From: Gemmatimonadaceae bacterium
GTDB lineage: Bacteria; Gemmatimonadota; Gemmatimonadetes; Gemmatimonadales; Gemmatimonadaceae
Direction: 5' to 3'
Length of the DNA stretch: 42,308 bases
Assembly (NCBI GenBank): GCA_035533015.1
Contig: DATLUQ010000055.1
Coordinates: forward strand, 1 to 42,308
In this document: piece by piece, positions 1-7,466 of the stretch
Position numbering within the stretch: the stretch's first letter is position 1
Layout: each line of letters opens with the position of its first letter
Program-made: the position numbers and the translations under genes
The notes under the pieces: generated by a model
What the model was told of the DNA's origin: nothing
Database searches by the model: none
Seen by the model: only the letters and a program-made list of their open reading frames with translations

Positions 1-98
1 TTCAGCCGCGCGGCGCCCGGCGGCGCCGCGGTCCGTCCGCAACCACCAAGTACGGCGGCCGCGCAGAGCGCGCCACCGATCGCGCGGTGATGTCTCAT
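1..98 (-). CDS. Lipoprotein, N-terminal part only (cut by window edge)
   Basis: Reading the minus strand from the ATG at 98 gives MRHHRAIGGALCAAAVLGGC and then G-R-T-A-A-P-P. This is a short basic n-region, a hydrophobic stretch and a lipobox (V-L-G-G-C), so the product is predicted to be lipidated at Cys20 and anchored in a membrane. Only about 32 codons lie in the window, so the function cannot be seen. The start is 8 bases downstream of the stop of the TonB-dependent receptor, on the same strand, so the two are probably co-transcribed. No clear Shine-Dalgarno sequence precedes it; translation may depend on the upstream gene. Confidence 0.55.
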   Translation of the reverse strand, partial: MRHHRAIGGALCAAAVLGGCGRTAAPPGAARL

Positions 99-106
99 GC
101 CGAAAG

Positions 107-2950
107 CTAGAACGTGTACCGCGCCGACAGCTGCACGCGCCTCGGCTGTGCTGCCGTGGTGTACACAATCGGATCCCCGGGGCGCCCCACCTGCACCCGC
201 GGGCCGCCGCCCGCGATGCCGTTGGCGAACCCGGACTCCTGCACCGAGTTCAGCGCGTTGAACACGTCCAGCCGGAGTTCCAGCCCCCGGGACCGGCCCA
301 TGGGCACGATGTAGCCGGCCCCGAGGTCCAGGTTGAACACGCTGGGCAGCCGTCCGCTATTGCGGCCCAACCCCGGAAACCGATCGAGGTTGCCCAAGTA
401 GACGTCGCCGAAGCCGGGGGTGCTCCCGTTCAGATCGTAGTAGGTGGCCGTGCCCGTGGCCGGGTCGTACTTCCCAGCCACCCAGTTGATCGGCTGGCCG
501 GTCTGGAAATCCGCGATGCCGCTCAACTGCACCCGCGGCACGGGCGTGTACACGGAGCGCAGGCGGACCACGTGGCGGCGATCGTTCACCGCGTCCGCCC
601 ACTCGTTCTTGAAGTTGTTCCCCTGCGTGGCGGCAAAGTTCACGTCTTCGGTGTTGTTCCGCGCGTGCGACCAGATCCAGTTGAGATCCGCCGTCCAGGT
701 ATCACTGAAGCGGTGCTGGACTTCCGTATAGAGGCCGGCGTACTCGCTCCGCCCGCCCGCGTCGGTGGTCGTGAGTTGGCGGAAGCTCCCGGGCCGCGGA
801 GTGACGGGCCGGTGGGCATCGCCGAACGATGGCGGCCGATTGATCGTATCGCCGGCGGTGAGCGTGTAATTCACCGCGTTGAGGTCCCACAGCCGGGGCA
901 GGTGTTCCGTGGCCGCGTACACGACATCGAACGACACGCCCCAACTCGGACCGAATTGCTGGCTGTAGCCGAGCGTTGCCTGGTAGCTGCGCGGATTCTT
1001 CAGGCCCCGCGCGAACGTCTGCCGGATCTCGCGCGGCGGGAGCTGCCCGCGAGCGGCCAGCAGTTGCTGCTCGCTCGGCGCCTGACCGAACGCTGGCGCG
1101 CCCGCGCCGTCGAAGGTCACGGCGGCGCTTCCGTTCGAGCCGAACTGCGTGGCGTCCGAATAGACCGTATACGGGAACTTCCCGATGTAGACGCCAGCCC
1201 CACCGCGGAAGACGCGATCGGGGGCAAAGGTCCAGTTGAAAGATGCCCGTGGTTGGAAGTTGGTGAGATCGGGCGAACTGGCGCCCCGGGACGTGATATC
1301 ATCGTAGTCCCACCGGAGCCCGTAGGTGACGTTGAGCAGCGGCGTGGCCCGCCACGCATCCTCGACATAGAGCCCGTACACGGCCTGCGACTGGTCCACG
1401 TGCTGCAGGATCGCGTCCACGGTATAGCTCTTGACCTGAACGTTGGCCGGGATGTCCCGAATCGAAATGAACCCGCCCGACCGGGTGATATTGCCCGTGT
1501 TGGCCACTTCGTACAGGCCGTGCGGATTCGTGCCCGCGCCGTCGAGCCGGAACCCGGCGGCGATGACATCCGTTCCAGCCTTCAATGTGTGCGTCCCCGC
1601 CTGGCGGACGAGCTCATCGCGCAGACTCACCTGGGTCTCGCGTTCGTCGAACTGAAAGCCCGAAGAGCCAACGATGGCCTGCAGCGCACCCTGCGGCGAC
1701 TCGATGTACACCTGCGGCGTGTTGAGAGAACTCGCCGTGGGCGGGTAGTACCAGTGGTAGGTGGCCACCTGCACTGACACCATGTTGGACGTGTGAGCCG
1801 TGACGTCGCTGCGGTGGGTAACGCTTCCGATGATTCCCAGCCGGTACTGGCCCACATCCGCCTCGGGCACCACCAGCCCCCCGCCCTCGCCACGCAACTG
1901 CAGGTTGCTGGCCGCAACCTTGAACGTCGTTGTCTGCGTACCGCTCCACACCTCATCCAGTCGGCCGAACAGCTTGAGCTGCCGCCGCTCCTGCGCCCCC
2001 GCTCCGTTTCCGAACGCCGTGGTCACGGCCTGGGGAGTCTTCTCGTCCAGGTACTCCGCCGCGCCGAAGACGAACGTCCGGTCGCGGTCCAGCGCTCCTC
2101 CGCCGGATCCGCCCAGTTGGTATCGATGAAATCGCTGCGGATCAGTGTTGGATGGCGTGAATGTCGGTCGGGCATCGAATCCACGGCCGGGGCGCCCGTA
2201 CGCGAAGAGATCGCCGTGCCAGTCGTTGGTGCCGCTGCGGGTGACGTAATTGACAATTCCATTGGAACTCCGCCCGAATTCCACGCCGTATGTGTTCGTC
2301 TTCACGTCCACGCGGCGCAGGGCGGACAGCGGCAGGTCCACCCGCGTTCCGCCCAGGAACCCCTCGTTGTTGTCCAACCCGTCAATGAAGTACTGGGTAT
2401 ACAGGGAATTGGAGCCGTTGATGCTGAGCACGGGGGCCGTATCGAAGAACCCCGTGGCCTGCGTGACGCCCGGCACGTAGAACGCGAGCTTCAGGGGATC
2501 GCGTCCGTCCGAGGGGAGCGCCTCGAGATCCCGCGCCGTGAGCGTGCCACCGGTGGCGGCATCGGTGTGATTCACCAGGGGCGGCTCCACGGACGCGCGC
2601 ACGGCGAACACCCCGAGCTGCGTCATGCGCGTCAACACCACGTCGACCCGGTGCACGTCGCCAGGCTGCAGCGCGGGAATCGCGATGGTGAACTCCGCGA
2701 ACCCGGCACGTTCCACGTGCAGGGCGAATGGCTCGCCCGACGGAACGCGCAGGGAGAACGCACCGGCCGAGTCCGCGCGTACCGCGTGAGCGCTGTCTAT
2801 CCGCACACGAGCGCTCGGGACGGGCGCACCGCGCGGGGTATGAACCGCGCCCGCCACGATCGAGGAGTCGGCGCGCTGGGCGTGTGCAGGCGCAGGAAAC
2901 GCAGGCACCGCGGCAAGAAGCAGCAAAACGAAGGACCGGCGAATAAGCAT
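107..2950 (-). CDS. TonB-dependent receptor with carboxypeptidase-regulatory-like N-terminal domain
   Basis: This is a 947-residue outer-membrane receptor of the large TonB-dependent class. The chosen start at 2950 places a clean signal peptide at the N-terminus (MLIRRSFVLLLLAAVPAFPA, cleavage after A-H-A); a longer reading from 3046 would put a non-signal extension in front of it. After the signal comes a carboxypeptidase-regulatory-like beta domain (about residues 25-110, 'AGAVHTPRGAPVPSARVRID'). A plug domain follows (about 130-240, with 'INGSNSLYTQYFIDGLDNNEG' and 'GIVNYVTRSGTN'), then a long barrel ending in an aromatic residue (L-S-A-R-Y-T-F), as outer-membrane barrels do. The substrate is not evident. 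The following gene is a truncated lipoprotein, but it shows no SusD signature. The preceding leader holds a strong GC hairpin. Confidence 0.9.
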   Translation of the reverse strand: MLIRRSFVLLLLAAVPAFPAPAHAQRADSSIVAGAVHTPRGAPVPSARVRIDSAHAVRADSAGAFSLRVPSGEPFALHVERAGFAEFTIAIPALQPGDVHRVDVVLTRMTQLGVFAVRASVEPPLVNHTDAATGGTLTARDLEALPSDGRDPLKLAFYVPGVTQATGFFDTAPVLSINGSNSLYTQYFIDGLDNNEGFLGGTRVDLPLSALRRVDVKTNTYGVEFGRSSNGIVNYVTRSGTNDWHGDLFAYGRPGRGFDARPTFTPSNTDPQRFHRYQLGGSGGGALDRDRTFVFGAAEYLDEKTPQAVTTAFGNGAGAQERRQLKLFGRLDEVWSGTQTTTFKVAASNLQLRGEGGGLVVPEADVGQYRLGIIGSVTHRSDVTAHTSNMVSVQVATYHWYYPPTASSLNTPQVYIESPQGALQAIVGSSGFQFDERETQVSLRDELVRQAGTHTLKAGTDVIAAGFRLDGAGTNPHGLYEVANTGNITRSGGFISIRDIPANVQVKSYTVDAILQHVDQSQAVYGLYVEDAWRATPLLNVTYGLRWDYDDITSRGASSPDLTNFQPRASFNWTFAPDRVFRGGAGVYIGKFPYTVYSDATQFGSNGSAAVTFDGAGAPAFGQAPSEQQLLAARGQLPPREIRQTFARGLKNPRSYQATLGYSQQFGPSWGVSFDVVYAATEHLPRLWDLNAVNYTLTAGDTINRPPSFGDAHRPVTPRPGSFRQLTTTDAGGRSEYAGLYTEVQHRFSDTWTADLNWIWSHARNNTEDVNFAATQGNNFKNEWADAVNDRRHVVRLRSVYTPVPRVQLSGIADFQTGQPINWVAGKYDPATGTATYYDLNGSTPGFGDVYLGNLDRFPGLGRNSGRLPSVFNLDLGAGYIVPMGRSRGLELRLDVFNALNSVQESGFANGIAGGGPRVQVGRPGDPIVYTTAAQPRRVQLSARYTF

Positions 2951-3000
2951 GGAATGGATCTGCGTGGTGTCCACGGGGGAAATGGCCGCCGACATCCCGT

Positions 3001-3024
3001 GCCGCCGCCCGCAGAGGCGGCGGC
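3001..3024. repeat. GC-rich perfect hairpin upstream of the TonB-dependent receptor gene
   Basis: GCCGCCGCC (3001-3009) and GGCGGCGGC (3016-3024) form a perfect 9-bp stem with a 6-base loop, about 50 bases before the receptor start and 77 bases after the end of the CDP-alcohol transferase gene. It has no T-tract. It could be a terminator for the upstream gene or a leader structure that limits receptor expression; the sequence does not decide between these. Confidence 0.4.
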
Positions 3025-3100
3025 CCGGCGGGCGGTCATGTCGCACCCGGGCAACACACAGGGGGCCCCGATGGTTCCGTGATGCTGGCCTGCGGCCTGT

Positions 3101-3712
3101 TCAGCGCAGAATCCGCCACGCCCATACGAGGCGCTGGGCCACGGTTGCCGCGACGAGCACGGCCATGGCCCCAAATAGCAGGACGATGTGCCCAGGCCAG
3201 ATGAAGAACAGCGTGTACGCGACCGCGGTCTCGGTTCCGGCAACCAGCCCAGGCGGCATCGTGACGCTGGTCAACTCGCCGTTCGCCGCGGCGCCGAGCG
3301 CGCGCCGCTCGAGGAGGGCGGCAAGGTACATCCACGACGCGGCGTTCACGTAGAACACGCCGACGAGCACCACCGCCGCCAGAATGGTCGTGCGGCTGGC
3401 CGCCGCGATGGCGAACCCTATGGGAATCGCGGCGTAGACGGCGAAATCCAATACGATATCCAGGTAGCCGCCAAAGTCGGACTGGCGGCCCGACGCGCGG
3501 GCCACGGTGCCGTCGAATCCATCGAGGAAGCGATTGACCAGCCAGAGCATCAACCCCAGCGTGTACGCCCCGCGCGCGCCGGCCCCGGCACTCCCCATTC
3601 CGACAACGAACCCGATCACGGTGACCGCGTTCGGATGCACCATCCCGCCCAGCCGCCGCGCCAGCGGGGCCAGCAGCCGGTCTTTCAGCGCACGCAGATA
3701 GTCGTCGAACAT
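3101..3712 (-). CDS. CDP-alcohol phosphatidyltransferase family membrane protein
   Basis: This 203-residue integral membrane enzyme has the full signature of CDP-alcohol phosphotransferases, D-G-x2-A-R-x8-G-x3-D-x3-D: D67-G-T-V-A-R72, G81, D85 and D89. The aspartates bind the divalent metal and the CDP-linked donor, and the enzyme transfers a phosphatidyl or similar group to an alcohol acceptor during phospholipid synthesis at the cytoplasmic membrane. About six hydrophobic segments are visible (for example 27-45, 50-62, 87-104, 107-130, 155-175 and 180-197). Which alcohol is used (inositol phosphate, glycerol phosphate or other) cannot be told from the sequence. It is transcribed toward the TonB-dependent receptor and divergently from the nrtS-like gene. 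Confidence 0.85.
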   Translation of the reverse strand: MFDDYLRALKDRLLAPLARRLGGMVHPNAVTVIGFVVGMGSAGAGARGAYTLGLMLWLVNRFLDGFDGTVARASGRQSDFGGYLDIVLDFAVYAAIPIGFAIAAASRTTILAAVVLVGVFYVNAASWMYLAALLERRALGAAANGELTSVTMPPGLVAGTETAVAYTLFFIWPGHIVLLFGAMAVLVAATVAQRLVWAWRILR

Positions 3713-3835
3713 GGGAGGTGAATGGCCGGGGACTGGGTTGGTTGGGAAATATACGGTCGGTGGAACGATTCCGACCCATCGACGGTTGCCCCGTCTGAAA
3801 CGATCTCGGCGCGTGCGCCATCAGACGAGGACCCC

Positions 3836-4099
3836 ATGGCTCGACCCGATCCAGAAATTCCCGCGTGCTGCCGGGGGCGCCAGGTGCTCTCGGCCTCGGT
3901 GCGCACATCGGTCATCGTGGGCACGGCACTCACCGCGATCAACCAGTGGCCGGCGTTGATCGGTGGCGGAATCGCGGCCGGCGTCCTGGTGCGGGTGGCC
4001 TTCAATTACCTGGTGCCGTTTCTGGTGGCGTACTATTCGCGCGCCGCGTTGGCCCGTGAACTGATGACGACATTCGTCCGCGGGCCGGTGGACGCATGA
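3836..4099 (+). CDS. nrtS: NrtS-like small membrane protein (putative nitrate/nitrite transporter)
   Basis: The 87-residue protein has two hydrophobic segments and the pattern 'VGTALTAINQWPAL' followed by 'AFNYLVPFLVAYYS'. This matches the NrtS family of small two-helix proteins annotated as nitrate/nitrite transporters (V-G-T-x-L-x-x-I-N-Q, then N-Y-x-V-P-F/Y). The ATG at 3836 is preferred over an upstream one at 3722 because CGAGG lies 5 bases ahead of it and the extra 38 residues are low-complexity and unlike the family. Its stop overlaps the next start (ATGA at 4096-4099), so it is translationally coupled to the DUF2911 gene. No other nitrogen gene is nearby, so the transport role rests on family similarity alone. 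Confidence 0.65.
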   Translation: MARPDPEIPACCRGRQVLSASVRTSVIVGTALTAINQWPALIGGGIAAGVLVRVAFNYLVPFLVAYYSRAALARELMTTFVRGPVDA

Positions 4100-4635
4100 A
4101 GCGTTGGAAGGCAGCCGCCACCATCGCCGGCGTGGTGGCCGTTGCGGCCGGGGGAGTCGCGTACTGGCGATATTCCACCCGCGCGCCGCGGAAGAGCCAG
4201 CCGGCGAGCGTCATGCAGATGCTGGGGGCCACCCGGATCAGTGTTCACTACAACCGCCCGTCCGCCCGCGGCCGCACCCTCTTCGGCGGCATCGTGCCAT
4301 ACGGCCAGGTGTGGGATCCCGGGGCCGACGAGGCAACGACCTTCGAGACCGACAGGCCGATAATCTTTGCCGGCCAGGCACTCGCGTCGGGCAGCTACAG
4401 CGTGTGGGCCATTCCAGATTCGGCCGAGTGGACGGTGATCCTCAGTCGCGCGGCCCACGTGTACCACATCCCGTATCCCGAAGGTCACGACGCCCTCCGG
4501 GTGCGAATTCGGCCGGCGATCGGGCCATACGTCGAAACGTTGGCGTTCGAACTCCCGCAGGCGGATGCGACGCACGCGCTCTTGGTGCTGCATTGGGGCA
4601 CTACGATGATCGACATTCCCATCGCGACGCGGTGA
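4096..4635 (+). CDS. DUF2911 family protein, membrane-anchored
   Basis: The 179-residue product matches DUF2911. The conserved stretches are 'ISVHYNRPSARGRTLFGGIVPYGQVWDPGADEATTF', 'ASGSYSVWAIPDSAEWTVIL' and a C-terminal 'LHWGTTMIDIPI'. A single hydrophobic N-terminal segment (about residues 7-24) would anchor it or act as a signal, leaving the domain outside the cytoplasm. DUF2911 proteins are common in Bacteroidota, Gemmatimonadota and Acidobacteriota and have no established biochemical role. The gene overlaps the nrtS-like gene by four bases. Confidence 0.85.
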   Translation: MKRWKAAATIAGVVAVAAGGVAYWRYSTRAPRKSQPASVMQMLGATRISVHYNRPSARGRTLFGGIVPYGQVWDPGADEATTFETDRPIIFAGQALASGSYSVWAIPDSAEWTVILSRAAHVYHIPYPEGHDALRVRIRPAIGPYVETLAFELPQADATHALLVLHWGTTMIDIPIATR

Positions 4636-4685
4636 TGCCGCCCGTCGGGAACAGAACGACTCTCGCACCCACCGGAGGATAGGCC

Positions 4686-5129
4686 GTGGAACGTACGTCC
4701 CGTTGGACCATGCCCCTGCTGCGGATCAGCATGGGAGTATTCCTGTTGCTGTGGGGAGTGGACAAACTGCTCGCCGCGCAGGGCGCGGGGCGGATCTTCA
4801 GCCACTTCTATCACGTGCCGGCGGGGCCCGTCCTGGTTCGCGCCGCCGCGGTGTTGGAAATTCTCGTGGCGATCTGCGTGGCCATCGGCCTATTTCGCCG
4901 CGCGTCGGCGTGGGCGGCGCTGGTCATGTCCGCCGCGTCCACGATCGGCAGCTGGAAGGAGATCCTGGACCCCTGGGGGCTGCTCGGCCTCACGACGGGG
5001 GGCACGCATCTCTTCCTGGCCTCCATCCCCCTCACGGCGGTCGCCGTGGTGCTGGTGCTGAATGCGTCCGACGACACGCTGGCACTCGATGCGCGCCTGC
5101 ACAGACCGTCCAGGCCCGTATCGCCATGA
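4686..5129 (+). CDS. DoxX family membrane protein
   Basis: The 147-residue protein has four hydrophobic segments (about 9-27, 50-72, 75-92 and 100-125) and the N-terminal 'LLRISMGVFLLLWGVDKL' typical of DoxX/DoxD-like proteins. Members are small inner-membrane proteins linked in various bacteria to thiol and oxidative stress or to quinone chemistry, but the family as a whole lacks one defined activity. The start is a GTG at 4686, chosen because GGAGGA lies 8 bases upstream. A predicted selenoprotein follows 24 bases later, so the two may share a transcript. Confidence 0.8.
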   Translation: MERTSRWTMPLLRISMGVFLLLWGVDKLLAAQGAGRIFSHFYHVPAGPVLVRAAAVLEILVAICVAIGLFRRASAWAALVMSAASTIGSWKEILDPWGLLGLTTGGTHLFLASIPLTAVAVVLVLNASDDTLALDARLHRPSRPVSP

Positions 5130-5153
5130 CCCCGCACGGTAGGAGCACCGCGA

Positions 5154-5894
5154 ATGGCTGATTTTTCGGAGCTACCGCTCGGCATGCGCATGCAGCTCGC
5201 GCTGTATCCGTGGCGGCGCATCGATCCGGTTCCGTGGACGCCGATGCGGGTGCCGCTCGCCTCCGCGCGGGTGGCCCTCGTCACGAGCGCCGGCATGTAT
5301 CGCGTCGGGATAGACGCGCCGTTCGCCCCCGTGCGGGGCGGCGACTCGAGCTATCGCCTGATCCCCGACGACACGGCGACGCAGGACCTAGTGGTCGGCC
5401 AGGTCAGCCACGCGTTCGACCGCGGGCCGGCCGAGCGTGACCCGAACATCGCGTTCCCGCTCGACCGCCTCCACGAAATGGTGGCCGATGGCACCATCGG
5501 CCACGCCGCGCCGCGGCACGTCAGCATCAACGGGTCGATCACCGCCCCTGGGCGTCTCGTGCGCGACACGGCGCCTCGCATTGCCGCGGAGCTGCGCGAC
5601 GACGGGGTAGACGTCGCGCTGCTCGTGCCCATATGACCGATGTGCACGCAGTCCGTGGGACTGCTCGCGGGTGTGTTGGAAGGTGCCGGCATCAGTACCG
5701 TATGCGTCGCATTGGTCCGGTCGGTAGCGGAACGGGTGCGGCCTCCACGGGCGCTGGCCGTGCCGTTCCCGTTCGGCTCGGCACTCGACCGCGCCGGGGA
5801 CCCGCCGCGCCAGCGTGCCGTCATGAGAAGGGCATTCGACCTGTTGCAGTGTGACGGGCCGGGGCCGATCCTCAAGGATCTACCAACCGACTGA
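5154..5894 (+). CDS. Predicted selenoprotein, GrdB/PrdB-like (glycine/sarcosine/betaine/D-proline reductase selenoprotein B family); UGA at 5634-5636 read as Sec
   Basis: The frame opens at ATG 5154 (AGGAG 8 bases upstream) and meets TGA at 5634-5636. The same frame then continues to 5894 with sequence that belongs to the same protein family. Read through, the product has 246 residues. The N-terminal part carries 'VPWTPMRVPLASARVALVTSAGMYR', 'SSYRLIPDD' and 'DPNIAFPLDRLHEMVADGTIGHAAPRHVSINGSI'. The centre reads 'DVALLVPI-U161-P-M-C164-TQSVGLLAGVLEGAGISTVCV'. In the GrdB-like family the equivalent position is the U of a U-x-x-C redox motif (LLxPxUPVCHQxVGLxAxxLE). The C-terminal part ('RPPRALAVPFPFG', then 'ILKDLPTD') is also family-like. 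A hairpin suited to be a SECIS starts 11 bases after the UGA. Substrate and partner are unknown, since the short GrdB-like members are not part of a visible glycine reductase complex. An automated caller would split the gene in two. Confidence 0.85.
5648..5664 (+). promoter_or_regulatory. Bacterial SECIS-like hairpin after the GrdB-like UGA
   Basis: GCAGTCC (5648-5654) pairs perfectly with GGACTGC (5658-5664), leaving a GTG loop. If the top C-G pair opens, the loop is CGTGG. Eighteen bases separate the UGA from the loop G at 5655. That lies within the roughly 16-37 base window described for bacterial SECIS elements, which also want a G (ideally GU) at the start of a small apical loop. A lower helix of 3 bp (5643-5645 with 5667-5669, one G-U pair) can extend it across a 2x2 internal loop. 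Its use by SelB is inferred from geometry. Confidence 0.6.
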
Positions 5895-5928
5895 CCACAC
5901 GGTCCGCTCGGGGCCCCGATACGGCGTT

Positions 5929-6789
5929 CTACATCACGTGTTCGTGTGGGCCCAACGCCACCGGGATCTTCGACGATTCAAGCCCTCCGTCTCTGATCCA
6001 CGCTCCCGTCGCCTCGGCGGCCCGGTCTTCCAGCAGGGCTGCCTGCGAGAAGTCGTAGGCGCTCACGGGAAGCGGACACAGCGGCGGAACGATCGCGATC
6101 GGCGCACGCGCGCCGAGCCGCTCGACATCGTACACGAGCTGGCGCGCGACCAGCAGCGTCATCGTATGCAGCACCATCGCGATGGCGTTGCTCGGGGGTT
6201 GCGACGTGGCGCAGGTGAATCCGGTGGGCAGCACAATCACCCGCGAAGCGCCCATGGCGAGCGCCGTCGAGATCGGCGCGTTGTTGGCGATCGCCCCATC
6301 CACGAGATCGCGCCCACCGACGCGCACGGCCGGCAGGAGCACGGGAATGGACGCGCTGGCCATCAGCGCATCGCTCGCCGGCCCGCTCGTCAATACCACT
6401 TCCGCGCCGTTGCGCACGTCCGAGGCGACGATGGCGCACGGGAGCACGAGGCTCTCCAGCCGGGCATTCCCGAAGTGTGTGGTCAACAGGCGTCGCAGCC
6501 CCGATGGCTCGAGCAGGTGCTCCCGATGGCCGAACACGCCCCGCATGGCGCCTAGCGGATTGAGCGGAAACACGTCGCGTCTCGTGATCGATGCCCAGAT
6601 CTGCCCGAGGCGCGCCACGCCGGCAAGCGTCGGATCGGCCGCGAAGTACGCGCCGTTGATGGCGCCCACCGACGTTCCAACCACGAAGTCAGGCCGCACG
6701 TCGGCCATCAGGAGCGCGCGCAGCATCCCGACCTGGATGGCGCCGAGGCTTCCGCCACCGGCCAGGACGAAGGCCGTGCGCTCGTTCAT
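5929..6789 (-). CDS. Patatin-like phospholipase family protein
   Basis: The 286-residue protein has all patatin landmarks: the oxyanion-hole glycine run 'LAGGGSLGAIQVG' (9-21), the nucleophile elbow G-T-S40-V-G, and the catalytic aspartate in D164-G-A-I-A-N-N. It is a predicted serine lipid acyl hydrolase with a Ser-Asp dyad, acting on membrane lipids or lysolipids. The start at 6789 overlaps the stop of the upstream TVP38 gene (ATGA), so translation is coupled; a longer reading to 6873 would lie inside that gene. It is the last gene of a three-gene minus-strand set with the MerA-like oxidoreductase. It is convergent with the GrdB-like selenoprotein gene, with 34 bases between their ends. Confidence 0.9.
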   Translation of the reverse strand: MNERTAFVLAGGGSLGAIQVGMLRALLMADVRPDFVVGTSVGAINGAYFAADPTLAGVARLGQIWASITRRDVFPLNPLGAMRGVFGHREHLLEPSGLRRLLTTHFGNARLESLVLPCAIVASDVRNGAEVVLTSGPASDALMASASIPVLLPAVRVGGRDLVDGAIANNAPISTALAMGASRVIVLPTGFTCATSQPPSNAIAMVLHTMTLLVARQLVYDVERLGARAPIAIVPPLCPLPVSAYDFSQAALLEDRAAEATGAWIRDGGLESSKIPVALGPHEHVM

Positions 6790-7466
6790 GACTGGCGCCT
6801 TGTCCGGCGGACCAACGACGGCAGAAACGACAGCGCCAGCAGCAGGAAACTGGCGGCTACTACCTGGAGCCATGCGGTCCGCGACGTGCCCGAGATGCCC
6901 AGCGCCAGACTCTGCGCGAACCAGGTGTACACGAGTGTGCCGGGGATGATGCCCAGCGCCGTGCCCACGACGAACGCGCGCGTCGGCACACGCGCCAGTC
7001 CGGACGCGACACTCAATCCGTCGAACGGAATGAGCGGAATCAAGCGAAGGCGCCCGATGGCCATCGCACCCGTCCGCGACGACAACGTGTCGAGCCGCGC
7101 GGCGTGGCGGCCCAGCAGGAGCCGGATCGCGTCGGCGCCGAGCGCACGCGCCAGAATAAACGATCCGGTGGCGCCAATCGTCGCGGCCATCCAGTTGAGC
7201 GCCGACCCCTTGGCGAATCCAAACACGATGCCTCCGGCGAGCGTGAACGGCGTGGCCGGCAGCGCCAGCGTGGCCGCCACGGCGTACACCAGCACGAACA
7301 GTGCCGACGCTCCCGGGGCACTGCGGAGGCGCGCAGCCAGTCCCAGCGGATCGCCGAGCATTCCGGCCGCCGTCCCCCGGAGGGCCAACCCGGCGGCCGC
7401 GATCAGGGCGACGAAGATGCCCAGCCGAATGAGGGCCGCACGGCGCGAGATGGACGGCGTACTCAT
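6786..7466 (-). CDS. TVP38/TMEM64 (DedA-like, VTT domain) membrane protein
   Basis: The 226-residue protein has a hydrophobic N-terminal helix, a central VTT domain ('TLALPATPFTLAGGIVFGFAKGSALNWMAATIGATGSFILAR', then 'RLRLIPLIPFDGLSVASGLARVPTRAFVVGTALGIIPGTLVYTWF') and a terminal helix with a basic tail (RRTRRQS). TVP38/DedA-related proteins act in lipid scrambling or ion-coupled membrane transport; the substrate of this one is unknown. The start at 7466 overlaps the stop of the upstream MerA-like gene (ATGA). Genes for TVP38 proteins and MerA-like flavoproteins often sit together or are fused in other bacteria, which supports a shared membrane-linked redox function. Confidence 0.85.
   Translation of the reverse strand: MSTPSISRRAALIRLGIFVALIAAAGLALRGTAAGMLGDPLGLAARLRSAPGASALFVLVYAVAATLALPATPFTLAGGIVFGFAKGSALNWMAATIGATGSFILARALGADAIRLLLGRHAARLDTLSSRTGAMAIGRLRLIPLIPFDGLSVASGLARVPTRAFVVGTALGIIPGTLVYTWFAQSLALGISGTSRTAWLQVVAASFLLLALSFLPSLVRRTRRQS

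Noticed and set aside
5634-5636. Treating the GrdB-like gene as two genes or a pseudogene ended by UGA
   Set aside because: Both parts are in one frame, both match one family, the UGA is on the family's redox residue and a hairpin with SECIS geometry follows; a random nonsense mutation would not be expected there, and the AhpD-like gene shows the same pattern independently.
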